From: Leifsonia shinshuensis | GTDB taxonomy: Bacteria; Actinomycetota; Actinomycetes; Actinomycetales; Microbacteriaceae | Length of the DNA stretch: 64,000 nucleotides | Assembly (NCBI RefSeq): GCF_031456835.1 | Contig: NZ_JAVDVK010000001.1 | Location: 2,542,001 to 2,606,000, forward strand | Direction: 5' to 3' | Shown here: piece after piece, positions 26,431-34,303 of the stretch | Layout: every line of letters starts with the position of its first letter | How positions within the stretch are numbered: the stretch's first letter is position 1 | Notes under the pieces: generated by a model | Seen by the model: the letters and a program-made list of their open reading frames with translations, nothing else | Told to the model about the DNA's origin: nothing | The model's database searches: none | Made by a program: the position numbers and the translations under genes

Positions 26431-27662
26431 ACGGGATCGGACGTCGGGGGTTCCTCGCGGGTGCGGCGAGCGCGGCGGCCGCGACGGGTGTCGGGATTGC
26501 CGGTGCGGGCGCCGCCGCTGCGGCCACCCGTGCCGGCGCCCATGCCCTTACCGCGCATCCCACCGCCCTCCCGTTCCACGGTGCGCACCAGCAGGGCATC
26601 CTGACCCCGGCGCAGAAAGCCTCGGCGTTCGTCGCCCTCGACGTGACCGCGGGCTCGCGGGCGGAGCTCGCCGACCTGCTGAAGACGATCACCGAGCGCG
26701 CCCGCTTCCTGACGACGGGCGGCACGCCGCCAGATCCGGGACTCACCGCGCCGCCGCGCGACTCCGGCGTGCTCGGACCGACCGTGGTGCCTGACGCGCT
26801 GACGGTCACGGTCTCGGTGGGCGCCTCCCTCTTCGACGATCGCTTCGGCCTCGCCTCGGCGAAGCCGGCTCGGCTCCGGACGATGGACGAGTTCCCCGAC
26901 GACGCCCTGCGCCGGGAGGTCTGCGACGGCGACCTGCTGCTGCAGGTCTGCGCGGCGGACCGCGACGCGGTCACCCACGCGGTCCGCGAGATCGCCCGCG
27001 CCACGCGCGGTGGGATGCAGGTGCGCTGGCGGCAGGACGGCTTCGTCTCCCCGCCCCGGCCGAGCGGCACCCCGCGCAACCTGATGGGGTTCAAGGACGG
27101 CACCAGCAACCCCGACACCGGCGACGCCGCCGAGATGGCGCGCCTGGTCTGGGCGAAGGCGGGCGGCGACGAGCCCGGCTGGGTCGCCGGCGGGAGCTAC
27201 CACGTCGTGCGCGTGATCCGGATGCTCGTCGAGTTCTGGGACCGCGTGAACCTGCACGAGCAGGAGAACATGATCGGCCGGCGGCGGGACACCGGTGCGC
27301 CGCTGACCGCGTCCGCCGAGTTCGACGACCCGCACTTCGAGAACGATCCGACCGGCGACGTCATCCAGCTGGACGCGCACATCCGCCTCGCGAACCCCCG
27401 CACGCGGGACACCGACGCCCAGCGGATGCTGCGCCGCGCCTACAACTACGACGGCGGCCTGGATGTGAACGGCAACCTCGACATGGGCCTCATCTTCGTC
27501 GCCTTCAACCAGGACCTGGACCGGCAGTTCGTCGCCGTGCAGAAGCGCCTGGCCGGCGAGCCGCTCACCGACTACATCCAGCCGTTCGGCGGCGGGTACT
27601 ACTTCGCGCTCCCCGGAGCCCGCGACTCCTCCGACTGGCTCGGGCGCAGCATGCTCGCCTGA
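26427..27662 (+). CDS. efeB: Deferrochelatase/peroxidase EfeB (DyP family)
   Basis: 411 residues. A twin-arginine signal (GRRGFLAGAASAAAATG) indicates export of the folded haem protein. The DyP signature GFKDGTSNP contains the catalytic Asp, and the C-terminus has the haem-pocket segment FNQDLDRQFVAVQKRL. EfeB oxidises or strips iron from haem for the Efe system. ATGA overlap with efeO shows cotranscription. Confidence 0.93.
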   Translation: MNGIGRRGFLAGAASAAAATGVGIAGAGAAAAATRAGAHALTAHPTALPFHGAHQQGILTPAQKASAFVALDVTAGSRAELADLLKTITERARFLTTGGTPPDPGLTAPPRDSGVLGPTVVPDALTVTVSVGASLFDDRFGLASAKPARLRTMDEFPDDALRREVCDGDLLLQVCAADRDAVTHAVREIARATRGGMQVRWRQDGFVSPPRPSGTPRNLMGFKDGTSNPDTGDAAEMARLVWAKAGGDEPGWVAGGSYHVVRVIRMLVEFWDRVNLHEQENMIGRRRDTGAPLTASAEFDDPHFENDPTGDVIQLDAHIRLANPRTRDTDAQRMLRRAYNYDGGLDVNGNLDMGLIFVAFNQDLDRQFVAVQKRLAGEPLTDYIQPFGGGYYFALPGARDSSDWLGRSMLA

Positions 27663-27723
27663 CCACCCGGAGGCCCCCGCCACGACCGTGCCGGGGACAG
27701 TGAAAGAGAAGGAAGAAGGAATC

Positions 27724-29415
27724 GTGTTCAGACCCTCACGTCTGCGCCGCTCCCCCGTCGCCCTCGCGGGCGTCGCTCTCGCCGGCGCAGCCGCCCTCGC
27801 GGGCGCGGGCATCCTCGCGGGCGCTCCGGCATCCGCCAACCCCGGTGGCCAGCACGGCGACCACTCCGACCAGACCATCACCCCGATCAAGCACCTCGTC
27901 GTCATCTTCGACGAGAACATCTCGTTCGACCACTACTTCGGCACCTACCCGAACGCGGCGAACACCGACGGCACCCCCTTCCAGGCGGCCGCGAACACCC
28001 CGAAGGCGAACACGCTCACGACCTCGGGCACCCTGACGAACAACCCCAACCTCTACGCACCGAAGCGGCTCACCCCCGCCCAGGCGGTGACCTGCGACCA
28101 GAACCACAGCTACGCGGCGGAGCAGGCAGCGGTCGACGGCGGAAAGATGGACCAGTTCGTCCAGAAGACCGAGTCCGACACCTGCACCGGCGCCTACGGT
28201 GCACCGGGCCTCGTCATGGACTACTACGACGGCAACACCGTCACCGGCCTGTGGAACTACGCCCAGAACTACGCGATGAGCGACAACTACTGGGACACCG
28301 TCTTCGGACCGTCCACCCCGGGAGCCCTCAACCTGATCTCGGGTCAGACCCACGGCGGAACCGCCTACGACCCGAAGACCGGAGCGGTGCTCACCACCTC
28401 CACGGCCGTCCAGTCGGCGAACGCCCAGGGCGTCGGCACCGTGATCGGCGACCCCGACCCGGCCTACGACGACTGCTCCGACAACGACCACACCGCGTCG
28501 TCCGCCGTCGTCGGCATGTCCGGCCGCAACATCGGCGACCTGCTCAACCAGCGCGGCGTCACGTGGGGCTGGTTCCAGGGCGGCTTCACCCCGACCACCG
28601 CGTGGAACGGCCAGGCCGGCTCGTACGCCAAGTGCGACGCCACCACTGCGAACATCGCGGGGGCGACGCCGAAGGACTACTCGCCGCACCACTCCCCGTT
28701 CCAGTACTACAAGTCGACGTCGAACCCGCACCACCTGGCCCCCACCTCGGTGAAGGCGATCGGCCACACGGACCAGGCCAACCACCAGTACGACCTGACC
28801 TCGTTCGACGCGGCCCTCAAGGCGGACAACCTGCCCGCCGTCTCCTTCCTGAAGGCCCCGGAGGCGCAGGACGGCCACGCCGGCTACTCCGACCCGATCG
28901 ACGAGCAGAAGTTCCTCGTCAACGAGATCAACGCCCTGCAGAAGTCGGACAGCTGGTCGAGCACCGCGGTCGTCGTGACCTACGACGACTCGGACGGCTG
29001 GTACGACCACGTCGCGCCGAAGATCGCCAACGGCTCCAACGACCCGGCGGTCGACTCGGCGGTGTGCACGACCGTGAAGAAGCCGGCGGCCGGCGGCTAC
29101 GCCGATCGCTGCGGCCCCAGCCAGCGCCTGCCGCTGCTGGTGATCTCGCCCTGGGCCGCGCAGAACCGCGTCGACCACACCCCGACGGAGCAGACCAGCG
29201 TGCTCCGCTTCATCGAGAGCAACTGGCTGACCGGACGGATCGGCGACGCGTCGTTCGACACCCGCGCCGGCTCGCTCGGCGGCCTGTTCGACTGGGGTCA
29301 CCCGCAGCAGCGGGAGGTGCTGCTCGACCCCTCGACCGGAGCGGTCAGCTCGATCGTGCCGACCCGCCCGCACTGGCCGGCCCCGCCTCGCGGCGGCTGG
29401 ACTGCGCAGCCGTAA
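27724..29415 (+). CDS. Secreted phosphoesterase (phospholipase C / acid phosphatase family)
   Basis: 563 residues from the GTG at 27724, which follows AGAAGGAAGAAGGA. A long signal peptide ends near APASANPG. The mature protein opens with KHLVVIFDENISFDHYFGT, the metal-site motif of PlcC-type phosphoesterases (ENxSFDHYFG), and later has DSDGWYDHVAP. It may release phosphate from phospholipids or phosphoesters outside the cell. It follows efeB by 61 bp and may be read with it; a strong terminator lies downstream. Confidence 0.87.
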   Translation: MFRPSRLRRSPVALAGVALAGAAALAGAGILAGAPASANPGGQHGDHSDQTITPIKHLVVIFDENISFDHYFGTYPNAANTDGTPFQAAANTPKANTLTTSGTLTNNPNLYAPKRLTPAQAVTCDQNHSYAAEQAAVDGGKMDQFVQKTESDTCTGAYGAPGLVMDYYDGNTVTGLWNYAQNYAMSDNYWDTVFGPSTPGALNLISGQTHGGTAYDPKTGAVLTTSTAVQSANAQGVGTVIGDPDPAYDDCSDNDHTASSAVVGMSGRNIGDLLNQRGVTWGWFQGGFTPTTAWNGQAGSYAKCDATTANIAGATPKDYSPHHSPFQYYKSTSNPHHLAPTSVKAIGHTDQANHQYDLTSFDAALKADNLPAVSFLKAPEAQDGHAGYSDPIDEQKFLVNEINALQKSDSWSSTAVVVTYDDSDGWYDHVAPKIANGSNDPAVDSAVCTTVKKPAAGGYADRCGPSQRLPLLVISPWAAQNRVDHTPTEQTSVLRFIESNWLTGRIGDASFDTRAGSLGGLFDWGHPQQREVLLDPSTGAVSSIVPTRPHWPAPPRGGWTAQP

Positions 29416-29433
29416 CGGCTGACGCATGAGGGA

Positions 29434-29463
29434 GGGGCGGTCCGCGATGCGGGCCGCCCCTTT
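29434..29463 (+). terminator. Intrinsic terminator after the phosphoesterase gene
   Basis: GGGGCGG-TCCGC, loop GAT, then GCGGG-CCGCCCC and TTT form a strong GC-rich hairpin with a short T run 18 bp after the stop codon. Confidence 0.8.
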
Positions 29464-29466
29464 CGG

Positions 29467-29490
29467 CGGCGTCCGGCTCAGCGCAGCGTG
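29467..29490. repeat. 24-bp direct repeat, left copy
   Basis: It is identical over 24 bp to 30209-30232. The repeat starts CGGCGTCCGG and ends CAGCGCAGCGTG. The right copy contains the stop codon and last codons of the NmrA-like gene, so the left copy is a duplicated 3' gene end. The pair brackets the toxin-antitoxin genes. Confidence 0.9.
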
Positions 29491-29511
29491 CGGAGACTCG
29501 ACCGAGTGGAC

Positions 29512-29868
29512 TCAGCTGGCGAGCTTGTGCTGCTCGAGCAGCAGGTGCACCGCCTCGCGCACGAGCTCGCTCTCCTTCTTCCCGGTCTGCTTGATCAACT
29601 GATCGAACGCAGCGCGATCCGCCTCCGCGATCCGCCCGCGGACGGTCGGCGACGCCCCCCTGGGCTTTGCGCCCAGGCGAGGCCGACCAGCGGAACGCAG
29701 CTCGGCATCCAGTGCCTCCTGCGACCCGTATTCGCGCAGCATGAAGTCCCGGCCCGCGGCCGCGGCAGCATCACCCGTGAGAACGTTCTCCGGCTTCGGT
29801 AGTTCTGAGTCAGGGTGGGTCAGCCGGGCGGCCAGCGCCTCGTAGTCCGCGTCAGTCATCTCAGCCAT
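29512..29868 (-). CDS. Antitoxin with C-terminal ribbon-helix-helix segment (BrnA-like)
   Basis: 118 residues. The C-terminal part (AFDQLIKQTGKKESELVREA) has the ribbon-helix-helix pattern of antitoxins such as BrnA, and the N-terminal part is acidic. Its start overlaps the toxin stop by 8 bp, in the toxin-first order of BrnTA pairs. It probably binds the toxin and represses the shared promoter. GC is lower than in the flanks. Confidence 0.68.
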   Translation of the reverse strand: MAEMTDADYEALAARLTHPDSELPKPENVLTGDAAAAAGRDFMLREYGSQEALDAELRSAGRPRLGAKPRGASPTVRGRIAEADRAAFDQLIKQTGKKESELVREAVHLLLEQHKLAS

Positions 29869-30142
29869 TCGAATTCTCCTCCCGGTAACGCCGGAACTTC
29901 GGGCCCAACTCCATCGCATGGAATACGCGCGCCTCGCGCCCATCGTCATAGACGTTGACGAGCACCTCGATCTCGCGATCAGTCTGCGCATGTGGATGAC
30001 CGATGATCAACCTCACAGTGCCATCGTCCAATGATTCCCCTGGGAGCTCCGCCTGGTAGATGGGGTGCAGCATCGCCCACATCTGGTCAGCCCGAGAGAC
30101 GCCGTGCTTGAAAGCCGAGTCGATCCATCGCGGTGCCATCAT
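29861..30142 (-). CDS. BrnT-like toxin
   Basis: 93 residues, the size of BrnT ribonuclease toxins. The C-terminal segment EARVFHAMELGPKFRRYREE matches the usual ending of the family (V-F/I-H-A-R/M...), while the N-terminus (RWIDSAFKHGVS) contains the His/Lys region. First gene of the pair. The sequence upstream carries two TATGACGGC repeats that may be the autoregulatory site. Assignment rests on size, order and short motifs. Confidence 0.65.
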   Translation of the reverse strand: MMAPRWIDSAFKHGVSRADQMWAMLHPIYQAELPGESLDDGTVRLIIGHPHAQTDREIEVLVNVYDDGREARVFHAMELGPKFRRYREENSNG

Positions 30143-30149
30143 CCTAGCT

Positions 30150-30196
30150 TATGACGGCTACAGATTTCTAGCCACGCATTTAGTTCCTATGACGGC
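30150..30196. promoter_or_regulatory. Repeated TATGACGGC motif upstream of the toxin gene
   Basis: Two identical 9-mers start at 30150 and 30188, 38 bp apart, in an AT-richer stretch just before the toxin start. They are candidate binding sites for the antitoxin. No clear -35/-10 pair could be fixed. Confidence 0.4.
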
Positions 30197-30208
30197 ATTA
30201 CTTGGAAC

Positions 30209-30232
30209 CGGCGTCCGGCTCAGCGCAGCGTG
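30209..30232. repeat. 24-bp direct repeat, right copy
   Basis: Perfect match to 29467-29490. It contains the TGA stop and the final codons of the NmrA-like gene, which marks it as the original copy. Confidence 0.9.
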
Positions 30233-31074
30233 TCGCGGAGCAGCTCGTCGAGCGACAGGGGCCGGCGGCCCGTGACCCGCTCGACGTGGTCGGTCACGCC
30301 CGCGAGCTCGCCGGCCGCGATCGCCGTGTAGGTCGAGACCCAGGCGTCGGTCTGCCAGTCCGGTGCGCCCCACTTGGCGCGCGACTCGTACGCCTCCGGG
30401 ATCGTCTCGTCGTGGAAGGAGATGACGCGGCCGGTGTGCGCCGACAGCTTGTCGGCGACCTCGGCGAGAGTCAGCTCCTCGGGGCCGGTCAGGTCGTAGG
30501 TCACGTCGGCGTGGGCATCGGGGTCGAGCAGCACCGCCGCCGCGACGCGGGCCACGTCGGCGCGCGCGACCATCGCGGCGCGGCCGTCTCCGGCCGGGCC
30601 GCGGATGACCCCGTCGTCGCCGACGAGCTCCTGCGCGAAGTCGAGGTACAGGTTGTCGCGCAGGAACGTGTGCCGCATCCCGGAGCCCAGGATGCGCTGC
30701 TCGGTGGCGTAGTGGTCCCGCGCCAGCGTGAAGGTCGCGTCCGGGGCCGCCCCGAAGAAGGACGTGTACACGATGTGCCGCACTCCGGCATCCTGTGCAG
30801 CATCGAGGAAGGCGAGATGCTCCGCGAGGCGCTCGGCGTTCTCGGCCGCGGAGACCATGAACAGCGTCTCGACCCCGTCGAGGGCGGACCTCGCGGCGTC
30901 ACTGTCGCCGTACGAGGCGGCGACCACGGCGCTGCCCGGGTAACGCGGCGCCCGCTCCGGCGTGCGCGCGAGCATCCGGAAGGGCACCCCGGCGTCGGCC
31001 AGGGCATCGGCGGTCATCCGCCCGATGGCGCCGGTGACGCCTGTGACGGCGATGGCGGGAAGGGAATCGCTCAT
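30220..31074 (-). CDS. NmrA-like NAD(P)-binding oxidoreductase
   Basis: 284 residues. Rossmann motif VTGVTGAIG at the N-terminus, then the NmrA/NAD(P)H:quinone-type pattern with VRHIVYTSFFGAAPDATFTLARDHYATE and no canonical Y-x3-K pair. Such proteins act as quinone reductases or redox sensors. The stop codon lies inside the 24-bp direct repeat. It follows the alpha/beta hydrolase gene by 42 bp on the same strand. Confidence 0.82.
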   Translation of the reverse strand: MSDSLPAIAVTGVTGAIGRMTADALADAGVPFRMLARTPERAPRYPGSAVVAASYGDSDAARSALDGVETLFMVSAAENAERLAEHLAFLDAAQDAGVRHIVYTSFFGAAPDATFTLARDHYATEQRILGSGMRHTFLRDNLYLDFAQELVGDDGVIRGPAGDGRAAMVARADVARVAAAVLLDPDAHADVTYDLTGPEELTLAEVADKLSAHTGRVISFHDETIPEAYESRAKWGAPDWQTDAWVSTYTAIAAGELAGVTDHVERVTGRRPLSLDELLRDTLR

Positions 31075-31116
31075 GGCAGCATCCAACCCTCCACCGCTGA
31101 CGCCCGGCAAGGCCGG

Positions 31117-32331
31117 TCAGCGCCCGAGACGCTCGTCGAGCCAGTCGAACATGCGCTGCTCGGTGAGGGCGCGGGCCAGCGGCTGCACATGGAAGTCGGC
31201 GCCCTCGGCCGCGGTGAAGCTGACGAGCATGGACACCCCCGGCGCCAGTGCGGCCAGCCGCTCGGACTGGCCGGGCCAGAACTGCTCGTGCTCCGGGTCC
31301 GTGATCAGGAGCGGAGTGGTGATGCGGGATGCGACGTCCTCGACCGTGTACTGCAGCACCGCGCGCATCGTCTCCGCGTAGCCGGTGGTGCCGTAGGGCC
31401 GGGCGCGGAACCGCCAGGTGTGCGCGAGGTCGGGCGAGAACTTCATCCCCAGCTCCATGTCGCGGTCGAACTTGGCGTCCTCGCCGTCCTTCAGGAGCGC
31501 GCGCATGTTCGCCGGCAGGTGCTCCGTCCACGAGGTCGAGACGTCGACGACTCCGGGGTCGGCGACGGCGGCCGCGAAGCGGTGCTCGAACGCGAGAGCG
31601 CGCGGCACCCAGTTGCCGCCCTGGCTGATGCCGTAGAGGGCGACGCGCTCCGCATCCACTCCCTCCCGGGCGAGCACGAACTCCAGGACCGGCGTCAGGA
31701 CCGCCTCCCAGTACGGACGGAACGGGATCCCGTGCTCGAACAGCAGCGACTGCTGGCCCGGGCCGTCGAAGACGAGGGCGTCGTAACCTCGGCGAAGAGC
31801 GCCCGACACCGCGGAGGACCACAGCCCCGTGAGCGCGCCGTCGCTGCCGTTCACGACCACGAGCACGGGACGCGGGCCGCCGCCTGCGAGCCCAGACCGG
31901 AACCAGTAACCGGGCATCGTGGTTTCGTCGTACGGGATGTCGACGCGGTCGATGTCGAGGTCGACGAGGTCGACCCAGCGGTCCCACGCCGCCCGGTGCG
32001 AGCGGAACGTCGGCAGCAGGTCCTCGTCGGAGGGGAGCGAGGCGACGGCGTTGACGGCGGTGGCGTAGTACGAAGCCGCCCGCAGGTACGCGCTCGCGGC
32101 GCTGACCGTGTGCCCTGCGGCTGCAGCGGCGTCCGCCTCCGCGGCGATGCGGTCACCGAGCCCGCGCCAGGCGGCGAACCACCCCTCGTGATCCTTGGCG
32201 CGGATGCCCTGCACCGCCGCGAGCACCTCGCCGATGTCCGCCGCACCGCTGAAGGCCTGCCCGATCGTGGTGCGGATCTCGAAATCGAAGTCGGGGTCGC
32301 CGGAGAACGTGAACTCGTGGGTGCGCGCCAT
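31117..32331 (-). CDS. Alpha/beta hydrolase (esterase/acyl-peptidase type)
   Basis: 404 residues. A helical N-terminal cap domain of about 130 residues precedes the hydrolase fold, with the nucleophile elbow GISQGGNW (Ser), the acid in ITDPEHEQFW and the His near AEGADFHVQPLA. The architecture matches the family of DUF1100/2,6-dihydropseudooxynicotine-type hydrolases and acyl-peptidases. The start at MARTHEF was chosen because the in-frame extension is short and unconserved. Substrate unknown. Confidence 0.8.
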   Translation of the reverse strand: MARTHEFTFSGDPDFDFEIRTTIGQAFSGAADIGEVLAAVQGIRAKDHEGWFAAWRGLGDRIAAEADAAAAAGHTVSAASAYLRAASYYATAVNAVASLPSDEDLLPTFRSHRAAWDRWVDLVDLDIDRVDIPYDETTMPGYWFRSGLAGGGPRPVLVVVNGSDGALTGLWSSAVSGALRRGYDALVFDGPGQQSLLFEHGIPFRPYWEAVLTPVLEFVLAREGVDAERVALYGISQGGNWVPRALAFEHRFAAAVADPGVVDVSTSWTEHLPANMRALLKDGEDAKFDRDMELGMKFSPDLAHTWRFRARPYGTTGYAETMRAVLQYTVEDVASRITTPLLITDPEHEQFWPGQSERLAALAPGVSMLVSFTAAEGADFHVQPLARALTEQRMFDWLDERLGR

Positions 32332-32395
32332 GACGACAGCCTGCCGCCCCGTCGGGCCCAGCGCCATCCCTCGAGCGGGTGGCCCAGCGGACGCG

Positions 32396-32803
32396 TCAGT
32401 CGATCAGATCGAGGGCGACCAGCCGGCGCAGAACCTCCACACCGGCCGGCGGGCAGCGGTCGGCGTCCGCGCTGGTCGTCCAGTGCACCGCGCCGACCTC
32501 GCCGGACGGGACCGGCTCCTGATCGGTGGATGCGCGGAACACGCGCATGTGCACCTGGCGTCCCTCCGGCTCGCCGTGCGCCTGCGTGCGCACCTCGAAG
32601 AGCTCGGCGAGCGCTGCCGGGTCCAGCTGGAGCGCGACCTCCTCGAGCGCCTCGCGCGCCGCGGCCTCTGCGGCCGACTCGCCCGCATCCACCTTGCCGC
32701 CCGGCATGTAGTAGACGTCGCGGCCTCGCGCCGTCACCATGAGCACCTTCCGGTCGCGCACGACGGCGACGGCGGAGACGATGAGGGGTGCGGCGGAGGT
32801 CAC
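32396..32803 (-). CDS. Nudix hydrolase
   Basis: 135 residues with an intact Nudix box (GGKVDAGESAAEAAAREALE followed by E-V) after the typical strand YYMPGGK. It hydrolyses a nucleoside diphosphate derivative, identity unknown. The GTG start is preceded at 6 bp by TAGCGT, so the message is probably leaderless. Confidence 0.9.
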   Translation of the reverse strand: MTSAAPLIVSAVAVVRDRKVLMVTARGRDVYYMPGGKVDAGESAAEAAAREALEEVALQLDPAALAELFEVRTQAHGEPEGRQVHMRVFRASTDQEPVPSGEVGAVHWTTSADADRCPPAGVEVLRRLVALDLID

Positions 32804-32828
32804 CCGACCACGCTACGGGATGCGGCCG

Positions 32829-33278
32829 CTACGGCGTCTCGGCGACCTGCTTCAGCTTGCGCAGGCCCTTCTCGAAGTCCCCACCGACCAGCTTGTCGAG
32901 GTCGACGAAGCGCGTGTACAGCTTGCGCGGGGTCTCCATACGCCAGATCACGCGCGTGGCATCGCCCTCCGGCTGAAGGACGAAGCGCAGCTCGTTCGAC
33001 GACTTGAACGGCCGGGTGAAGTCGAGGTGGATGCCGACGCCGTCCGGATCCACCGCGGTGATCCGCATGCTGCCCGAGCCGGCCTTGCGGTTGCCCGACC
33101 ATTCGTACGACGAACCGACAGCCCCCGGCTCGCCCGAGTACTGGCGCTTCAGGTCGGGGTCGAGGTCCTCCCAGGGCGACCACTGCGTCCACTCGGGCAG
33201 GCGGGAGATGTGCGGGAGCAGCTGCTCCGGGGTGGCGGCGATGCGCTCCATCCGCTCCACGACGACGTTCTCGGTCAT
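32829..33278 (-). CDS. SRPBCC-family (polyketide cyclase-like) protein
   Basis: 149 residues with the START/SRPBCC pattern: VERMERIAATPEQLLPHISRLPEW at the start (opening strand and helix), SSYEWSGNRKAGSGSM in the middle and a long C-terminal helix ending LRKLKQ. It has a ligand-binding cavity; the ligand is unknown. TAGTCT lies 6 bp upstream of the ATG. Confidence 0.85.
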   Translation of the reverse strand: MTENVVVERMERIAATPEQLLPHISRLPEWTQWSPWEDLDPDLKRQYSGEPGAVGSSYEWSGNRKAGSGSMRITAVDPDGVGIHLDFTRPFKSSNELRFVLQPEGDATRVIWRMETPRKLYTRFVDLDKLVGGDFEKGLRKLKQVAETP

Positions 33279-33356
33279 GCGCTGAGACTAGCGGCCTGTC
33301 CCTCCCAGGGCCACGGCGCATTCCCGCGAAGGGGCGCGCGTGGCAGGATCGGGGGC

Positions 33357-34280
33357 GTGACCGGCCGAACGATGCTGCTCGACAGCGCCTCCCTCTACTT
33401 CCGCGCGTTCTACGGCGTGCCCGACACGGTGAAGGCCCCGGACGGCTCCCCGGTGAACGCGGTGCGGGGCTTCCTCGACATCATCGCGAAGCTCGTCACC
33501 GACTACGGGCCGGAGTCGCTCGTCGCCTGCTGGGACGACGACTGGCGCCCGCGCTGGCGGGTCGACCTCATCCCGAGCTACAAAGCGCACCGCGTCGCCC
33601 GGCTCGTGCCCGGAGGCGTCGATGTGGAGGAGACACCCGAAGCGCTCGTGGGGCAGGTGCCGATCATCCGCCAGGTGCTCGACGCGCTGGGGATCGTGAT
33701 CGTGGGTGCCGCCGAGCACGAGGCCGACGACGTCATCGGCACGCTCGCGACGCGCGCGTCCGGACCGGTGGATGTCGTCACCGGCGACCGAGACCTGTTC
33801 CAGCTGGTGGACGACGAGCGCGACGTGCGGATCATCTATACCGCTCGCGGCATGAGCAACCTGGAGCTCGTCACCGGCGAGGTCGTGGAGCGGAGGTACG
33901 GCGTGCGCGGCGACCAGTACGCCGACTTCGCGGCGATGCGCGGCGACACCTCCGACGGTCTGCCCGGCGTGGCCGGGATCGGCGAGAAGACCGCCGCGGC
34001 GCTTCTCGCTGACTACGGCGACCTGGCCGGGATCGTCGCCGCGGCGGAGGATTCCTCCAGCGGCATGAAACCGGCAGCTCGCGCACGGTTCGCCGCGGCA
34101 CGCGACTACCTCGCCGTGGCACCGCGGGTCGTCGAGGTCGTACGGGACCTCCCGCTCCCCGAGGTGGATGCGCGCCTCGCGCCGCCGAGCGCCGAGCAGC
34201 GTGCGGCGCTGACGGCCCTGTCGGAGAAGTGGGGTCTGGGCGGGTCGCTGGACCGCCTCCTCACCGCGCTGGAGCGCTGA
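33357..34280 (+). CDS. 5'-3' exonuclease (PolA N-domain type)
   Basis: 307 residues matching the N-terminal nuclease domain of DNA polymerase I as a stand-alone protein. Metal-binding acidic clusters are present (MLLDSASLYFRAF, EADDVIGTLA, DVVTGDRDLFQLVDD, MRGDTSDGLPGVAGIGEKTA), the last including the helix-hairpin-helix. Likely trims flaps or RNA primers during repair. GTG start with CAGGAT 7 bp upstream; ATG at 33372 is an alternative. Confidence 0.9.
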   Translation: MTGRTMLLDSASLYFRAFYGVPDTVKAPDGSPVNAVRGFLDIIAKLVTDYGPESLVACWDDDWRPRWRVDLIPSYKAHRVARLVPGGVDVEETPEALVGQVPIIRQVLDALGIVIVGAAEHEADDVIGTLATRASGPVDVVTGDRDLFQLVDDERDVRIIYTARGMSNLELVTGEVVERRYGVRGDQYADFAAMRGDTSDGLPGVAGIGEKTAAALLADYGDLAGIVAAAEDSSSGMKPAARARFAAARDYLAVAPRVVEVVRDLPLPEVDARLAPPSAEQRAALTALSEKWGLGGSLDRLLTALER

Positions 34281-34303
34281 CCGGGCCTCGCGCCGCAGCG
34301 CTC
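34272..34303. terminator. Possible bidirectional terminator
   Basis: An 8-bp perfect inverted repeat (GAGCGCTG / CAGCGCTC, 16-base loop) overlaps the stop codons of two convergent genes. There is no T run, so confidence is limited. Confidence 0.35.

Noticed and set aside
27736..29427. A 563-codon frame antisense to the phosphoesterase, and many similar long antisense frames
   Set aside because: High-GC sequence keeps antisense frames open; these translations are Arg/Val/Gly-rich without domains, whereas the sense frames carry clear family motifs.
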